Source: Pseudomonadota bacterium (GTDB taxonomy: Bacteria; Pseudomonadota; Gammaproteobacteria; Burkholderiales; Burkholderiaceae_C). Taken from it: a stretch of 64,000 nt of DNA. Position 1 is the stretch's first letter. The number at the start of each line of letters is the position of its first letter. The stretch spans positions 119,380 through 183,379 of the forward strand of contig JAIUOW010000009.1 of the NCBI GenBank assembly GCA_020161775.1. Reading direction: 5' to 3'. The notes under the pieces were generated by a model. The model saw nothing but the letters and a program-made list of their open reading frames with translations, was not told the DNA's origin and made no database searches. Made by a program: the position numbers and the translations under genes. Below are positions 9,147-17,255 of the stretch, one piece after another.

Positions 9147-9856
9147 GCGCCGCACTCGTCGAGGCCCGAGACCTGGTTGCGCACTACGGAACCAGCCAGG
9201 TGCTTTTTGGCGCCGGGCTGGATTTGAGGCGCGGCGAGTTCGTGACGCTCCTGGGCCGCAATGGCATGGGAAAGTCGACGCTGGTCAAGGTGCTGCTGGG
9301 CATGTTGCCCGCGCGCTGCGGATCGGTGCGTTTCGACGGAACGGAAATCTCGGGACGGCCTGACCACGAGAATGCCCGCCGCGGAATCGGGTTGGTCCCG
9401 GAAGGCCGCGGCATCTTCCCCAACCTGAGCGTGCGCGAGAACTTGCTGGCTACCGCCATCGAGCGTAAGGAATCGACCACGCCGTGGTCGTTGACGCGCG
9501 TGCACGAACTCTTCCCGCGCCTTCAGGAACGGGAGAAGAACCTCGGCAGCGATTTGTCCGGCGGCGAGCAGCAGATGCTCGCCATCGGGCGCGCGCTCAT
9601 GACCAATCCGAAACTGCTGATCCTCGACGAGGCGACCGAGGGATTGGCACCGCTGGTGCGGCGCGAGATCTGGCTGTGCCTTCAAAGACTGAAGGCAGAG
9701 GGCCTGACCATGCTGGTAATCGACAAGAACCTCAAGCCGCTGCTGCACTTGGCGGACAGGCACTACGTGATCGAGAAAGGCCGGATGGCGTGGTCGGGAA
9801 CATCTTCGCAGTTGCAAGCCTCACCCGACGTTATGTCGCGCTACCTCAGCTTGTGA
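9143..9856 (+). CDS. ABC transporter ATP-binding protein, LivF type
   Basis: A 237-residue ATPase, partner of the LivG-type protein. It has Walker A GRNGMGKST, signature LSGGEQQML, Walker B LLILDEATEGLAP and a LivF-like VPEGRGIFPNLSVRENLL block. The H-loop position reads VIDKNLK, where most ABC ATPases have a histidine (E-H-D/N); loss of the switch histidine is seen in some LivF proteins. GTG 9143 overlaps the previous stop (GTGA), and in-frame codons further upstream would add unrelated residues. It is the last transporter gene before the ring-degradation genes. Confidence 0.9.
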   Translation: MSAALVEARDLVAHYGTSQVLFGAGLDLRRGEFVTLLGRNGMGKSTLVKVLLGMLPARCGSVRFDGTEISGRPDHENARRGIGLVPEGRGIFPNLSVRENLLATAIERKESTTPWSLTRVHELFPRLQEREKNLGSDLSGGEQQMLAIGRALMTNPKLLILDEATEGLAPLVRREIWLCLQRLKAEGLTMLVIDKNLKPLLHLADRHYVIEKGRMAWSGTSSQLQASPDVMSRYLSL

Positions 9857-9885
9857 GCAATTCGGAACACTGACCAGGAGTACCC

Positions 9886-10845
9886 ATGAAAGTAACTATG
9901 CAGGACATCCGCGGTGTGGTGGGGATCGTCCCGACGCCCGCCACGGCGGATGCGGAAAGCTGGAGCGCCGTGAACACCATCGACCTCGCGGAGACGGCGA
10001 AGATGGTTGGCGCGGTGGTGGATTCGGGCGTCGACATCTTGATGACGACCGGAACCTTCGGCGAGTGCGCCACGCTCACCGAAGACGAGCTGCGGACGTT
10101 CGTGCAGGCCGTCGTGCGGACGGTCGCCAAGCGCCGCCCGGTGTTCGCGGGGATCACGACGCTGAACACTCGCGACACGATCCGCCGCGGCCGCGAACTG
10201 GTCGAGCTCGGCGCCGATGGCCTCTTCGTCGGTCGGCCAATGTGGCTGGCGATGGACGACAAGTCCATCGTGCGCTTCTACCGCGACATTGCAGAGGCGC
10301 TCCCTGGCGTGCCCCTGGTGGCGAACGACAATCCTTCCGCGTTCAAGGGCAAGATGTCGCGCGACGTCTACCGTGCGCTCGCCGAGATTCCCGAAGTGGT
10401 CGCTTCCAAGCACGTTGGCGGCCCGGCCCTCGTGTCCGACCTGCTGGAAGTTGGCGACAAGATCCGCCTGCTGCCGCTGGAGATGGACTGGTATGCCCTG
10501 GCGCGCGACCACCGCGAGCGCGCCCAGGCGTGCTGGTCGGGCAGCGTGGCCTGCGCGCCTGCGCCCATTGTGGCCTTGCGTGACGCAATCTTTGCCGAGG
10601 ACTGGGCTAGAGCCGCCGAGATCAGCGAAAAAGTGAACTGGGCCGTCAAGGCGATGTTCCCCGGTGGTGAGCTGTCGAAGTTCATGGACTACAGCATCCA
10701 GCTGGGTCATGTGCGCTTTCGCGAAGCCGGGCTGTTCGATCCCGGCCCATCGCGCCCGCCTTACCTGGAAGCGCCGGCCGACTATGTCGAGGGCTCGCGT
10801 GTCTGCGGACGTCGCTGGGCCCAATTGCAGCGCGAGTACGCGTGA
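9886..10845 (+). CDS. NahE/PhdJ-type hydratase-aldolase (DapA superfamily)
   Basis: A 319-residue class I aldolase of the dihydrodipicolinate synthase superfamily, closest in my reading to trans-o-hydroxybenzylidenepyruvate hydratase-aldolase (NahE) and trans-2'-carboxybenzalpyruvate hydratase-aldolase (PhdJ). Shared features are TPATADAESW with NTIDL near the start, MTTGTFGECATLT (53-65), the Schiff-base lysine K175 in VASKHVG, and the C-terminal SRPPY block. Such enzymes hydrate and cleave an aryl-CH=CH-CO-COOH product to an aromatic aldehyde plus pyruvate. Where NahE has a YANPEAF segment, this protein has VANDNPSAF, so the substrate pocket differs. AGGAG precedes ATG 9886. It sits between the importer and the ring-cleavage dioxygenase. 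Confidence 0.85.
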   Translation: MKVTMQDIRGVVGIVPTPATADAESWSAVNTIDLAETAKMVGAVVDSGVDILMTTGTFGECATLTEDELRTFVQAVVRTVAKRRPVFAGITTLNTRDTIRRGRELVELGADGLFVGRPMWLAMDDKSIVRFYRDIAEALPGVPLVANDNPSAFKGKMSRDVYRALAEIPEVVASKHVGGPALVSDLLEVGDKIRLLPLEMDWYALARDHRERAQACWSGSVACAPAPIVALRDAIFAEDWARAAEISEKVNWAVKAMFPGGELSKFMDYSIQLGHVRFREAGLFDPGPSRPPYLEAPADYVEGSRVCGRRWAQLQREYA

Positions 10846-10867
10846 AGTCCGAGACGAGAGGAATACC

Positions 10868-11974
10868 ATGAGCGCGAAACCGAATTCACCCGTCAAAAGC
10901 CTCGCCAGTTTCGACAAGGACCTGGCCGAAATTTCCATCCGCGGCCAGTGGCAGTACGACGAAATGCTCGAGCGGCTGATCGGGGGACCCAAGACCGCCG
11001 CGCTGCCGATGATGTGGAAGTGGGACATCGTCCAGCGCAAGCTGATGGAAGCCTGCGACGTCATGGCCGAGAGCTTCACGGCGCGCCGCAACCTGTCGTT
11101 CATCAACCCCGGCCTCGAGCGTGGCGGCACGTCGCAAACCATCTTGGCGGGCATGCAAGCCGTCAAGCCGGGCGAGGTGGCGTGGGCCCATCGCCACCCG
11201 ATCTCGGCGTTGCGCTTCGTGATGGACGGCGACCCCAAGCTGTTCACCGTAGTCAACGGTGAGGTCCTAACGATGGAGACGAACGACCTGGTGCTGACGC
11301 CGGCCTGGACTTGGCACGACCACCACAACGAGAGCGACATCCTCGGCGTCTGGCTCGACGTCCTCGACGTGCCGCTGATGCTTTCGTTGGGCCAGATGGC
11401 GTATCAACCGCTGGGCGAGACGACGCAGCCGATCCGTGCCGAGCGGCACAATTACCTGAGCGAACGCACGGGGGTCGTCCGCCCCCTGTGGGAACAGAAG
11501 GTGGGTGGCTCAATGCCGCGTCGCTATCCGTGGAAGGAGGTCAAGCGCCAACTCGACCTGTTCTGCGAGGGCGGGCCGGCCAGCCCCTACGACGACGTGA
11601 TCTTAGAGTACGTGGACCCGACAACGGGCGGCTCGACTCTGCCCACGCTGCGGTGCTGCGTGCAGCGCCTGCGTCCGGGATTCATCGGGCAGCAGCATCG
11701 GCGGACTGCCAGCACCGTCTACTACGTCGTGGAGGGCGAAGGCAGCACGCGCATCGGCGACACGGAACTGCACTGGGGCCCGCGCGACGTGTTCGTGGTG
11801 CCGACCTGGGTATGGCACGAGCATCGCTGCGGCGCGGGCGGCCAGGCGGCCACCTTGTTCAGCGTGAGCGACGCACCGCTCCTCGAGGCCGCGCAGCTCT
11901 ATCGTGAAGAACCCGAATCGCAGGTGGGCCGCAGGTCCGCGCCCCTGCCGCCGCTTGACGCCCGCAAGGCTTGA
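10868..11974 (+). CDS. Gentisate/1-hydroxy-2-naphthoate-type bicupin ring-cleavage dioxygenase
   Basis: A 368-residue bicupin of the gentisate 1,2-dioxygenase family, which also includes salicylate 1,2-dioxygenase and 1-hydroxy-2-naphthoate dioxygenase (PhdI). The first cupin carries the Fe(II) ligands H108 and H110 (AHRH) and H150 (WHDHH). The second cupin keeps H277 (QHRR) and WHEH (316-319). ATG 10868 follows GAGAGGAATACC; the longer upstream frame runs through the aldolase gene. Because an aldolase acting on benzalpyruvate-type products is next door, cleavage of 1-hydroxy-2-naphthoate to 2'-carboxybenzalpyruvate is the best guess; gentisate is the alternative. Confidence 0.85.
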   Translation: MSAKPNSPVKSLASFDKDLAEISIRGQWQYDEMLERLIGGPKTAALPMMWKWDIVQRKLMEACDVMAESFTARRNLSFINPGLERGGTSQTILAGMQAVKPGEVAWAHRHPISALRFVMDGDPKLFTVVNGEVLTMETNDLVLTPAWTWHDHHNESDILGVWLDVLDVPLMLSLGQMAYQPLGETTQPIRAERHNYLSERTGVVRPLWEQKVGGSMPRRYPWKEVKRQLDLFCEGGPASPYDDVILEYVDPTTGGSTLPTLRCCVQRLRPGFIGQQHRRTASTVYYVVEGEGSTRIGDTELHWGPRDVFVVPTWVWHEHRCGAGGQAATLFSVSDAPLLEAAQLYREEPESQVGRRSAPLPPLDARKA

Positions 11975-12006
11975 TGGCCGATTCGAACGAACACCAAGGA
12001 AGCTCC

Positions 12007-12480
12007 ATGAACGACCCCGTCATGCATGCGCGTGTTGCCGATCTCTACACGCGCTATTCCGAAACCCTGTGCGACCTGAAGATCGCCGACTGGCCCGAAT
12101 ACTTCACCGACATCTGCCTCTATCGCGTCGTCTCGCGCCCCAACCACGACCGGGGCCAGCTCATCGGCCCGATGTTCGCGGAGAACAAGGGGGCGCTGAA
12201 GGACCGCGTGGTCGCCATCCGCGAAACCCTGGTGTATTCGTCCCGAAGCCTGACCCATCTGGTGAACGGCGTGCGTATCGTTTCGAGTGAAGAATCGACG
12301 CTGCGCACACGCAGCATGCTGGCCGTCTACCAGACGCTGATCGACGGCACGACGCAGTTGCAACTGGTGGGCCGAACGTTCGACGCGATCGACGCGAGCG
12401 GCCCCGAACTGAAGTTCCGCGAGCGGGTGGTGGTGTTCGACACCGAACTGCTCGCAGGCGCCCTGGTCTACCCCGTCTGA
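12007..12480 (+). CDS. Aromatic-ring-hydroxylating oxygenase beta subunit (NagH-like)
   Basis: A 157-residue small subunit of the SnoaL/NTF2-like fold found as the structural beta chain of ring-hydroxylating oxygenases. It resembles the salicylate 5-hydroxylase small subunit NagH, with LYTRYSETLCD near the start and a typical FRERVVVFDTELL C-terminal strand. ATG 12007 is chosen because AAGGA lies just upstream; an in-frame TTG/ATG near 11971 lacks one and overlaps the dioxygenase gene. It is followed after 14 bases by the alpha subunit, the reverse of the usual alpha-beta order but the same operon. Confidence 0.85.
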   Translation: MNDPVMHARVADLYTRYSETLCDLKIADWPEYFTDICLYRVVSRPNHDRGQLIGPMFAENKGALKDRVVAIRETLVYSSRSLTHLVNGVRIVSSEESTLRTRSMLAVYQTLIDGTTQLQLVGRTFDAIDASGPELKFRERVVVFDTELLAGALVYPV

Positions 12481-12494
12481 AGGATCCCCAAGCC

Positions 12495-13799
12495 ATGAAC
12501 CAAGCATGTCCGCACGCCGAAGCCGGCGCAGGCGCCGCCGCTAGTGAACTGCGCCCGATCAAGATCTGGCCGCGCAAGGACAGCTCGCGCGTGCCGTTGT
12601 GGGTCTACACAGACCGCGACAACTACCTGCGCGAGCTCGAAGCCGTTTTCTACGGTCCCCACTGGCACATGGTCGGACTAGAGAGCGAGATCCCGAACGC
12701 CGGCGACTTCAAGCGATCCGTGATCGGCGAGCGCTCGGTGATCGTTACGCGCACGCAGGAGGGCGAGCTGAGCGTTTTGCTCAACAGCTGCGCCCACCGC
12801 GGCGTCGAGATCTGCCAGACGACCTTCGGCACGCAGAAGGAGATCATGTGTCCCTATCACCAGTGGACCTACGACCTGAAGGGCAACCTGATGGGCGTTC
12901 CGTTCAAGCGGGGCGTCAAGGGCAAGGGCGGATTCCCAGCCGACTTCGACACAGCGCAGCATGGCCTTCGCACGTTGAAGGTGGAAAGCGTCAACGGCTG
13001 CATCTTCGCGACCTTCGACCACGACGCGCCGCCGATGCGCGAATACCTGGGCGACGGCAACTACGAATATCTCACACGCATCTTCAACGGCCGCAAGACC
13101 AAGGTGCTCGGCTACCAGCGCCAGCGCATCAAAGGAAACTGGAAGTTGTACATGGAGAACATCAAGGACCCGTACCACGCGTCCCTGCTGCACGTGTTTC
13201 TCATCAGCTTCGGCCTCTACCGCATCGACCAGAAAGGTGTGACCGTCACCGACGAGCGCACGCTGTCGCACAACGTGTTCGCGTCCATACGTAATGCCGC
13301 CGGGGAAGTCAGTGGCACCGAGGACATGAAGTCGTACCGCAAGGACCTGAAGTTGAACGACATGAACCTGGTGTCGGCTGCCAAGGAGTACGAGGACGAC
13401 GTCACCATCCAGATCCAGACCATCTTCCCCGACCTGGTCCTGCAGCAGCAAGGCAACAGCCTCCAGATGCGCTACGTGATTCCGCGCGGACCGGACGAGT
13501 TCGAGCTGCAGTGGACCTATTTCGGTTATGAGGACGACAGCGCGGATACCACGCTGCGCCGCCTGCGGCAGGCCAACCTGACAGGCCCTTCCGGCTTCGT
13601 CTCGGTGGACGACACCGAGGTGCTGGAGTACTCGGGTTCCGGCATCCGGCCCAACCCATCGCACATTGCGGTGCTGGAGCTTGGGGGGCGCGAAGGGACG
13701 GCACCGGTCGACGGCAACATGGTGACCGAGGGCCCGATCCGCGGCTTCTACGACTACTACCGGCGCGTGATGTACAGCCAGGGCGGGGACACCCTGTGA
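12495..13799 (+). CDS. Aromatic-ring-hydroxylating oxygenase alpha subunit (salicylate 5-hydroxylase NagG-like)
   Basis: A 434-residue Rieske oxygenase large subunit. Rieske ligands are C99-x-H101 and C119-x2-H122. The mononuclear iron site shows D225 (bridging), H228 and H233 in KDPYHASLLH, with the carboxylate expected in VSVDDTEV. Similarity is strongest to NagG: LEAEIPN-like LESEIPNAGDFKRSVIGERSV and RRQRI-like YQRQRIKGNWK segments. NagGH adds one hydroxyl to salicylate. Here the neighbours suggest hydroxylation of a bicyclic acid such as 2-naphthoate to 1-hydroxy-2-naphthoate, which is inference. Electrons probably come from the ferredoxin at 4898 and the reductase at 18253. Confidence 0.88.
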   Translation: MNQACPHAEAGAGAAASELRPIKIWPRKDSSRVPLWVYTDRDNYLRELEAVFYGPHWHMVGLESEIPNAGDFKRSVIGERSVIVTRTQEGELSVLLNSCAHRGVEICQTTFGTQKEIMCPYHQWTYDLKGNLMGVPFKRGVKGKGGFPADFDTAQHGLRTLKVESVNGCIFATFDHDAPPMREYLGDGNYEYLTRIFNGRKTKVLGYQRQRIKGNWKLYMENIKDPYHASLLHVFLISFGLYRIDQKGVTVTDERTLSHNVFASIRNAAGEVSGTEDMKSYRKDLKLNDMNLVSAAKEYEDDVTIQIQTIFPDLVLQQQGNSLQMRYVIPRGPDEFELQWTYFGYEDDSADTTLRRLRQANLTGPSGFVSVDDTEVLEYSGSGIRPNPSHIAVLELGGREGTAPVDGNMVTEGPIRGFYDYYRRVMYSQGGDTL

Positions 13800-14401
13800 G
13801 TTCCCCGCTGAAGGTCGTCACCGGCTCCGTCGCGCGGGCGTCGGTTGCGGCCGGCGGCGGCGCGGGGACGGGGCCGGCGCTGGAGGACAGCCTGGGCTTC
13901 CTCATCTGCGACACCGCGCGCTATGTGAGGAGGGTGCTCAGCTCGCGGCTTGCGCCGTATGGCATTCCCGGCAGCTGCTGGTTCGTGCTGCGGGCGCTAT
14001 GGCAGCGTGACGGATGCACGCAGCGCGAGCTGAGCGCGATGCTTGGCCTGGCTGAGCCCGCGGTGATGATGACGTTACGCACCCTGGAGCGCCTTGGCTT
14101 GGTCACGCGCGCACGGGACGAATCCGACAAGCGTCGTATCGCCATCCTGTTGACGCAACGCGCGCGCGACATCGAGGAGGAATTGCTCGGTGTCGCCGCC
14201 GAGGTCAACCAGGCCATGCTGGCAACGATTTCCCCCGACGCGCGCGCCAGCATGATGTCGTCGCTGCGTTCCGTTCACACGGAACTTGAGCGCGCCTGCG
14301 ACAGCACGCTCCAGCCGTTCGACAAGGAAATCGCCGGCGAGCGAATGCCGTCCGCCGCCCGGCTGGCCGCCCAACCCGAGAAAAAGAGAGTCTTTAGATG
14401 A
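13796..14401 (+). CDS. MarR-family transcriptional regulator (first)
   Basis: A 201-residue MarR protein. The winged helix lies at about residues 70-130 (LWQRDGCTQRELSAMLGLAEPAVMMTLRTLERLGLVTR), followed by an ISDKRR-type wing DESDKRRIAILLT. It has a 40-residue N-terminal extension rich in Gly/Ala and a long C-terminal helix region. GTG 13796 overlaps the oxygenase stop and the gene's own stop overlaps the aldehyde dehydrogenase start, so it is embedded in the unit it probably controls. The ligand is expected to be a pathway acid or CoA-free intermediate; the likely site is the palindrome at 4855-4866 and/or 15905-15916. Confidence 0.9.
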   Translation: MSSPLKVVTGSVARASVAAGGGAGTGPALEDSLGFLICDTARYVRRVLSSRLAPYGIPGSCWFVLRALWQRDGCTQRELSAMLGLAEPAVMMTLRTLERLGLVTRARDESDKRRIAILLTQRARDIEEELLGVAAEVNQAMLATISPDARASMMSSLRSVHTELERACDSTLQPFDKEIAGERMPSAARLAAQPEKKRVFR

Positions 14402-15867
14402 GTTCCGACGACGCCATCACCTCCGCGCTGCCACGCCATCGCCAGCTTTATGCGGGCGGGCACTGGATCGAGCCGCAGGGCGGCTACCGCGACACCTGGA
14501 ATCCGGCGACAGGCGCATCGCTCGGCCCGTGTGCCGAGGCCAATGCGGCCGACGTCGATGCCGTCGTCATGCAGGCGCAAGCCGGCTTCGAAACGTGGCG
14601 CTCGGTGAAGCCCCTGGAGCGCGCGGCCATGATGCGGCGCATTGCGCAAGTGCTGCGGGACAACGCCGGCGAGCTGGCGCTCATCGACGCGGCGAACTGC
14701 GGCAACCCGCTCAAAGAGATGGCGGGCGATGCACTGGCGGCCGCCGCACAGGTTGAATATTTCGCGGGGCTCGTCACCGAGATCAAGGGCGAAACCCTTC
14801 CAATGGGCGACGGCGTCGTGAACATGACCGTGCGCGAACCCCTGGGGGTCTGCGCGCGCATCGTTGCGTACAATCACCCGCTGATGTTCGTCGCCGGCAA
14901 GCTGGCGCCCGTCATCGCGGCCGGAAACACCGCCGTGATGAAGGCGCCTCAGCAGGCACCGCTGTCCACATACCGGTTAATGGAACTGATCGAGGACATT
15001 CTCCCGCCTGGCGTCCTGAACATCGTCACGGGCGGCACGGCTGCCGGACAGGCGCTGGTCGCGCATCCGCTGGTGCAACACGTCGCTTTGATCGGCAGCG
15101 TCGAAACCGGCCGCGCCATCGCGCGCGCGGCCGCGGACCAGCTGAAGAAGGTCTCGCTCGAACTCGGGGGCAAGAATGCCTGCATCATCTTTCCGGATGC
15201 GGACATCGCCGCCGCGATCAAGGGTGCCGTGGGCGGCATGAATTTCAGCTGGTGTGGCCAGTCCTGCGGCTCCACCTCGCGGCTCTTCGTGCATGAGTCC
15301 GTGTACGACCGGGTGATCGACGGTGTCCTGCAACAGGTGCGGCAATTCCAGCCCGGCCTGCCGACGGATCCGGCCACGTCGATGGGCGCCCTCGTGTCGA
15401 AGGACCAATTCGACAAGGTGATGCGATACATCGACGTCGCGCACGCCGACGGCGCGCGCCTGCTGTACGGGGGTAAGCGCGCGACCGATGCGGCGCTCGC
15501 GAATGGCTTCTTTGTGGAGCCGACGATTTTCGACGGCGTCACCCACGACATGCGCATCGCGCGCGAGGAAGTCTTCGGTCCCATTCTCTCCATCCTCAAG
15601 TGGAGCGACACCGACGAGATGCTGAGCCACGTCAATTCCGTCGACTACGGCCTGACCTGCTCGATCTGGACCACCAGCCTCGCGAACGCGCACCGCACCG
15701 CAGCGCGCGTGGAAGCCGGGTACATCTGGGTCAACAACGCCAGCCGGCACTTCATCGGTGCGCCGTTTGGCGGCTACAAGCGCTCCGGGCTCGGCCGCGA
15801 GGAATCGCTCGAAGAACTGCTGCACTACACGCAGGTCAAGAACATCAACATCACGCTCGCACCTTGA
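14398..15867 (+). CDS. Aldehyde dehydrogenase, probable 2-carboxybenzaldehyde dehydrogenase
   Basis: A 489-residue NAD(P)-dependent aldehyde dehydrogenase with all key residues: N159 (AYNHP), K182 (VMKAP), E255 (LELGGKN) and nucleophile C290 (GQSCGS). The ending GAPFGGYKRSGLGRE is standard. By position it would oxidise the aldehyde released by the hydratase-aldolase, giving o-phthalate if that aldehyde is 2-carboxybenzaldehyde (PhdK role), and so links the two halves of the island. The family alone does not define the substrate. It overlaps the MarR gene by ATGA and is the last gene of unit 1; 70 bases later the phthalate unit starts. Confidence 0.88.
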   Translation: MSSDDAITSALPRHRQLYAGGHWIEPQGGYRDTWNPATGASLGPCAEANAADVDAVVMQAQAGFETWRSVKPLERAAMMRRIAQVLRDNAGELALIDAANCGNPLKEMAGDALAAAAQVEYFAGLVTEIKGETLPMGDGVVNMTVREPLGVCARIVAYNHPLMFVAGKLAPVIAAGNTAVMKAPQQAPLSTYRLMELIEDILPPGVLNIVTGGTAAGQALVAHPLVQHVALIGSVETGRAIARAAADQLKKVSLELGGKNACIIFPDADIAAAIKGAVGGMNFSWCGQSCGSTSRLFVHESVYDRVIDGVLQQVRQFQPGLPTDPATSMGALVSKDQFDKVMRYIDVAHADGARLLYGGKRATDAALANGFFVEPTIFDGVTHDMRIAREEVFGPILSILKWSDTDEMLSHVNSVDYGLTCSIWTTSLANAHRTAARVEAGYIWVNNASRHFIGAPFGGYKRSGLGREESLEELLHYTQVKNINITLAP

Positions 15868-15904
15868 GCGGTTGCACCAAGCGCCGCCGCACCACGAGCC
15901 AAAC

Positions 15905-15916
15905 TTAGATATCTAA
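15905..15916. promoter_or_regulatory. Palindromic operator, probable MarR site (unit 2)
   Basis: A second, identical copy of the 12-bp palindrome TTAGATATCTAA, 21 bases before the phthalate dioxygenase ATG at 15938. It lies between the stop of the aldehyde dehydrogenase and the GAGGAC ribosome binding site, where it would overlap a promoter for unit 2. Confidence 0.7.
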
Positions 15917-15937
15917 CCAATACAGAGGACCGAGAAG

Positions 15938-17251
15938 ATGCTCACGCCGCAAGAAAACGAGCTGCTCTGCCGCGTCGAAGGCGATGCCCCCATGGGCCAG
16001 TTGATGCGCAGGCACTGGACGCCGATCTGCCTTCGCGAAGAGGTGCCGGAGCCCGATGGCCCGCCCGTGCAGGCGCGCATCTTCGGAGAAGACCTGGTGG
16101 TGTTTCGCGACACGGAAGGCCGTGTCGGTGTGATGGACGAATACTGCCCGCACAGGCGCGCGTCCCTGGTTCTCGGGCGCAACGAAGACAGCGGCCTGCG
16201 CTGCCTGTACCACGGCTGGAAGATGGACGTCCAGGGCAATGTGATCGAAATGGCTTCCGAGCCCAGCGCGAGCTGCATGGCTCAGAAGGTCAAGCACAAG
16301 GCCTACCCCACGCATGAATGGGCGGGGCTTGTCTGGGCCTACATGGGCCCGCCGGAGACCCAGCCCGAGTTCCAGCCGCCGGCATGGGCCCCCACGGAAA
16401 ACGCGCGCGTCAGTATCGCCAAGGCGGTACTCCCCTGCAATTGGGCGCAGGTGCTCGAGGGTGCGATCGACTCGGCGCACAGCTCCAGCCTGCATTCGTC
16501 CGACATGGTTCCCGCGCGTGTAGATGGCGCCAAGGCCACGGACAAAACCTGGCTGCGTCCGTCGACGGACAGGGCGCCGCGGATGCAGGTGCAACGCGCA
16601 GGCTACGGTTTCCGCTACGCCGCCTTGCGCCGACCCATCACGAACGCTGCGACGCACGAGTACATCCGCACGACCGTCTTCGTCGCGCCCGCGGCCGCGC
16701 TGATCCCGCCGAACAACCTCTACAACGTCGCCAACATCAACGTGCCGATGGACGACACGCACACGGTGTTCTACTTCATCGCCTGGGGTCACCCTGCGCA
16801 AACCCCCGAGACGGACACCTGGCGCAAGTTCCTGAGACAGCAGGTAGGCGTGGACCTCGACAACCGCTACCGTCCCCTGCGCACGCGCGACAACATGTTC
16901 TGGCAGGACCGCCAGGCCATGAAGGCGGGCAACTTCACCGGCATCACGGGCTTTCCCAACCAGGACGTGGCGATGTGGGTCACGATGGGCCCGATCGCCG
17001 ACCGCACACGCGACCGTCTCGGTGCCAGCGATGTGGCGGTCGTCGAGTTCCGCAAGCAGATGCTCGAAGCCGTGCGGGCTTTCCAGGACGGCGCCCGAGC
17101 CATCGGCACCGGCGAACACGCCATTCCCTCCAACGTCTGTGCTTTCCAGGCCGTGGTGCCCAAGACGAGCGACTGGCGCACCTACGACGCGCGCCACGTC
17201 TGGCAGGAACAGGGCGAGGCCTTGGACGCCGGATATCAGGTCGGGCCCTGA
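15938..17251 (+). CDS. pht3: Phthalate 4,5-dioxygenase oxygenase component
   Basis: A 437-residue class IA Rieske oxygenase that adds O2 to o-phthalate, giving cis-4,5-dihydro-4,5-dihydroxyphthalate. It matches the known phthalate dioxygenases (Pht3/OphA2) closely from the first residues MLTPQENELLCRVEGDAPMG. Rieske ligands are C70-P-H72 and C89-L-Y-H92. The mononuclear site has D178, H181 and H186 in GAIDSAHSSSLH. The enzyme has no beta subunit and receives electrons directly from a reductase, encoded two genes on. It is first in unit 2, with an operator and GAGGAC site upstream. Confidence 0.95.
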   Translation: MLTPQENELLCRVEGDAPMGQLMRRHWTPICLREEVPEPDGPPVQARIFGEDLVVFRDTEGRVGVMDEYCPHRRASLVLGRNEDSGLRCLYHGWKMDVQGNVIEMASEPSASCMAQKVKHKAYPTHEWAGLVWAYMGPPETQPEFQPPAWAPTENARVSIAKAVLPCNWAQVLEGAIDSAHSSSLHSSDMVPARVDGAKATDKTWLRPSTDRAPRMQVQRAGYGFRYAALRRPITNAATHEYIRTTVFVAPAAALIPPNNLYNVANINVPMDDTHTVFYFIAWGHPAQTPETDTWRKFLRQQVGVDLDNRYRPLRTRDNMFWQDRQAMKAGNFTGITGFPNQDVAMWVTMGPIADRTRDRLGASDVAVVEFRKQMLEAVRAFQDGARAIGTGEHAIPSNVCAFQAVVPKTSDWRTYDARHVWQEQGEALDAGYQVGP

Positions 17252-17255
17252 CGCC

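Noticed and set aside
10868-11974. Plain gentisate pathway (salicylate to gentisate to maleylpyruvate)
   Set aside because: The oxygenase and cupin families would allow it, but no maleylpyruvate isomerase or fumarylpyruvate hydrolase is present and it would leave the aldolase and aldehyde dehydrogenase without a role. Kept as the main alternative.
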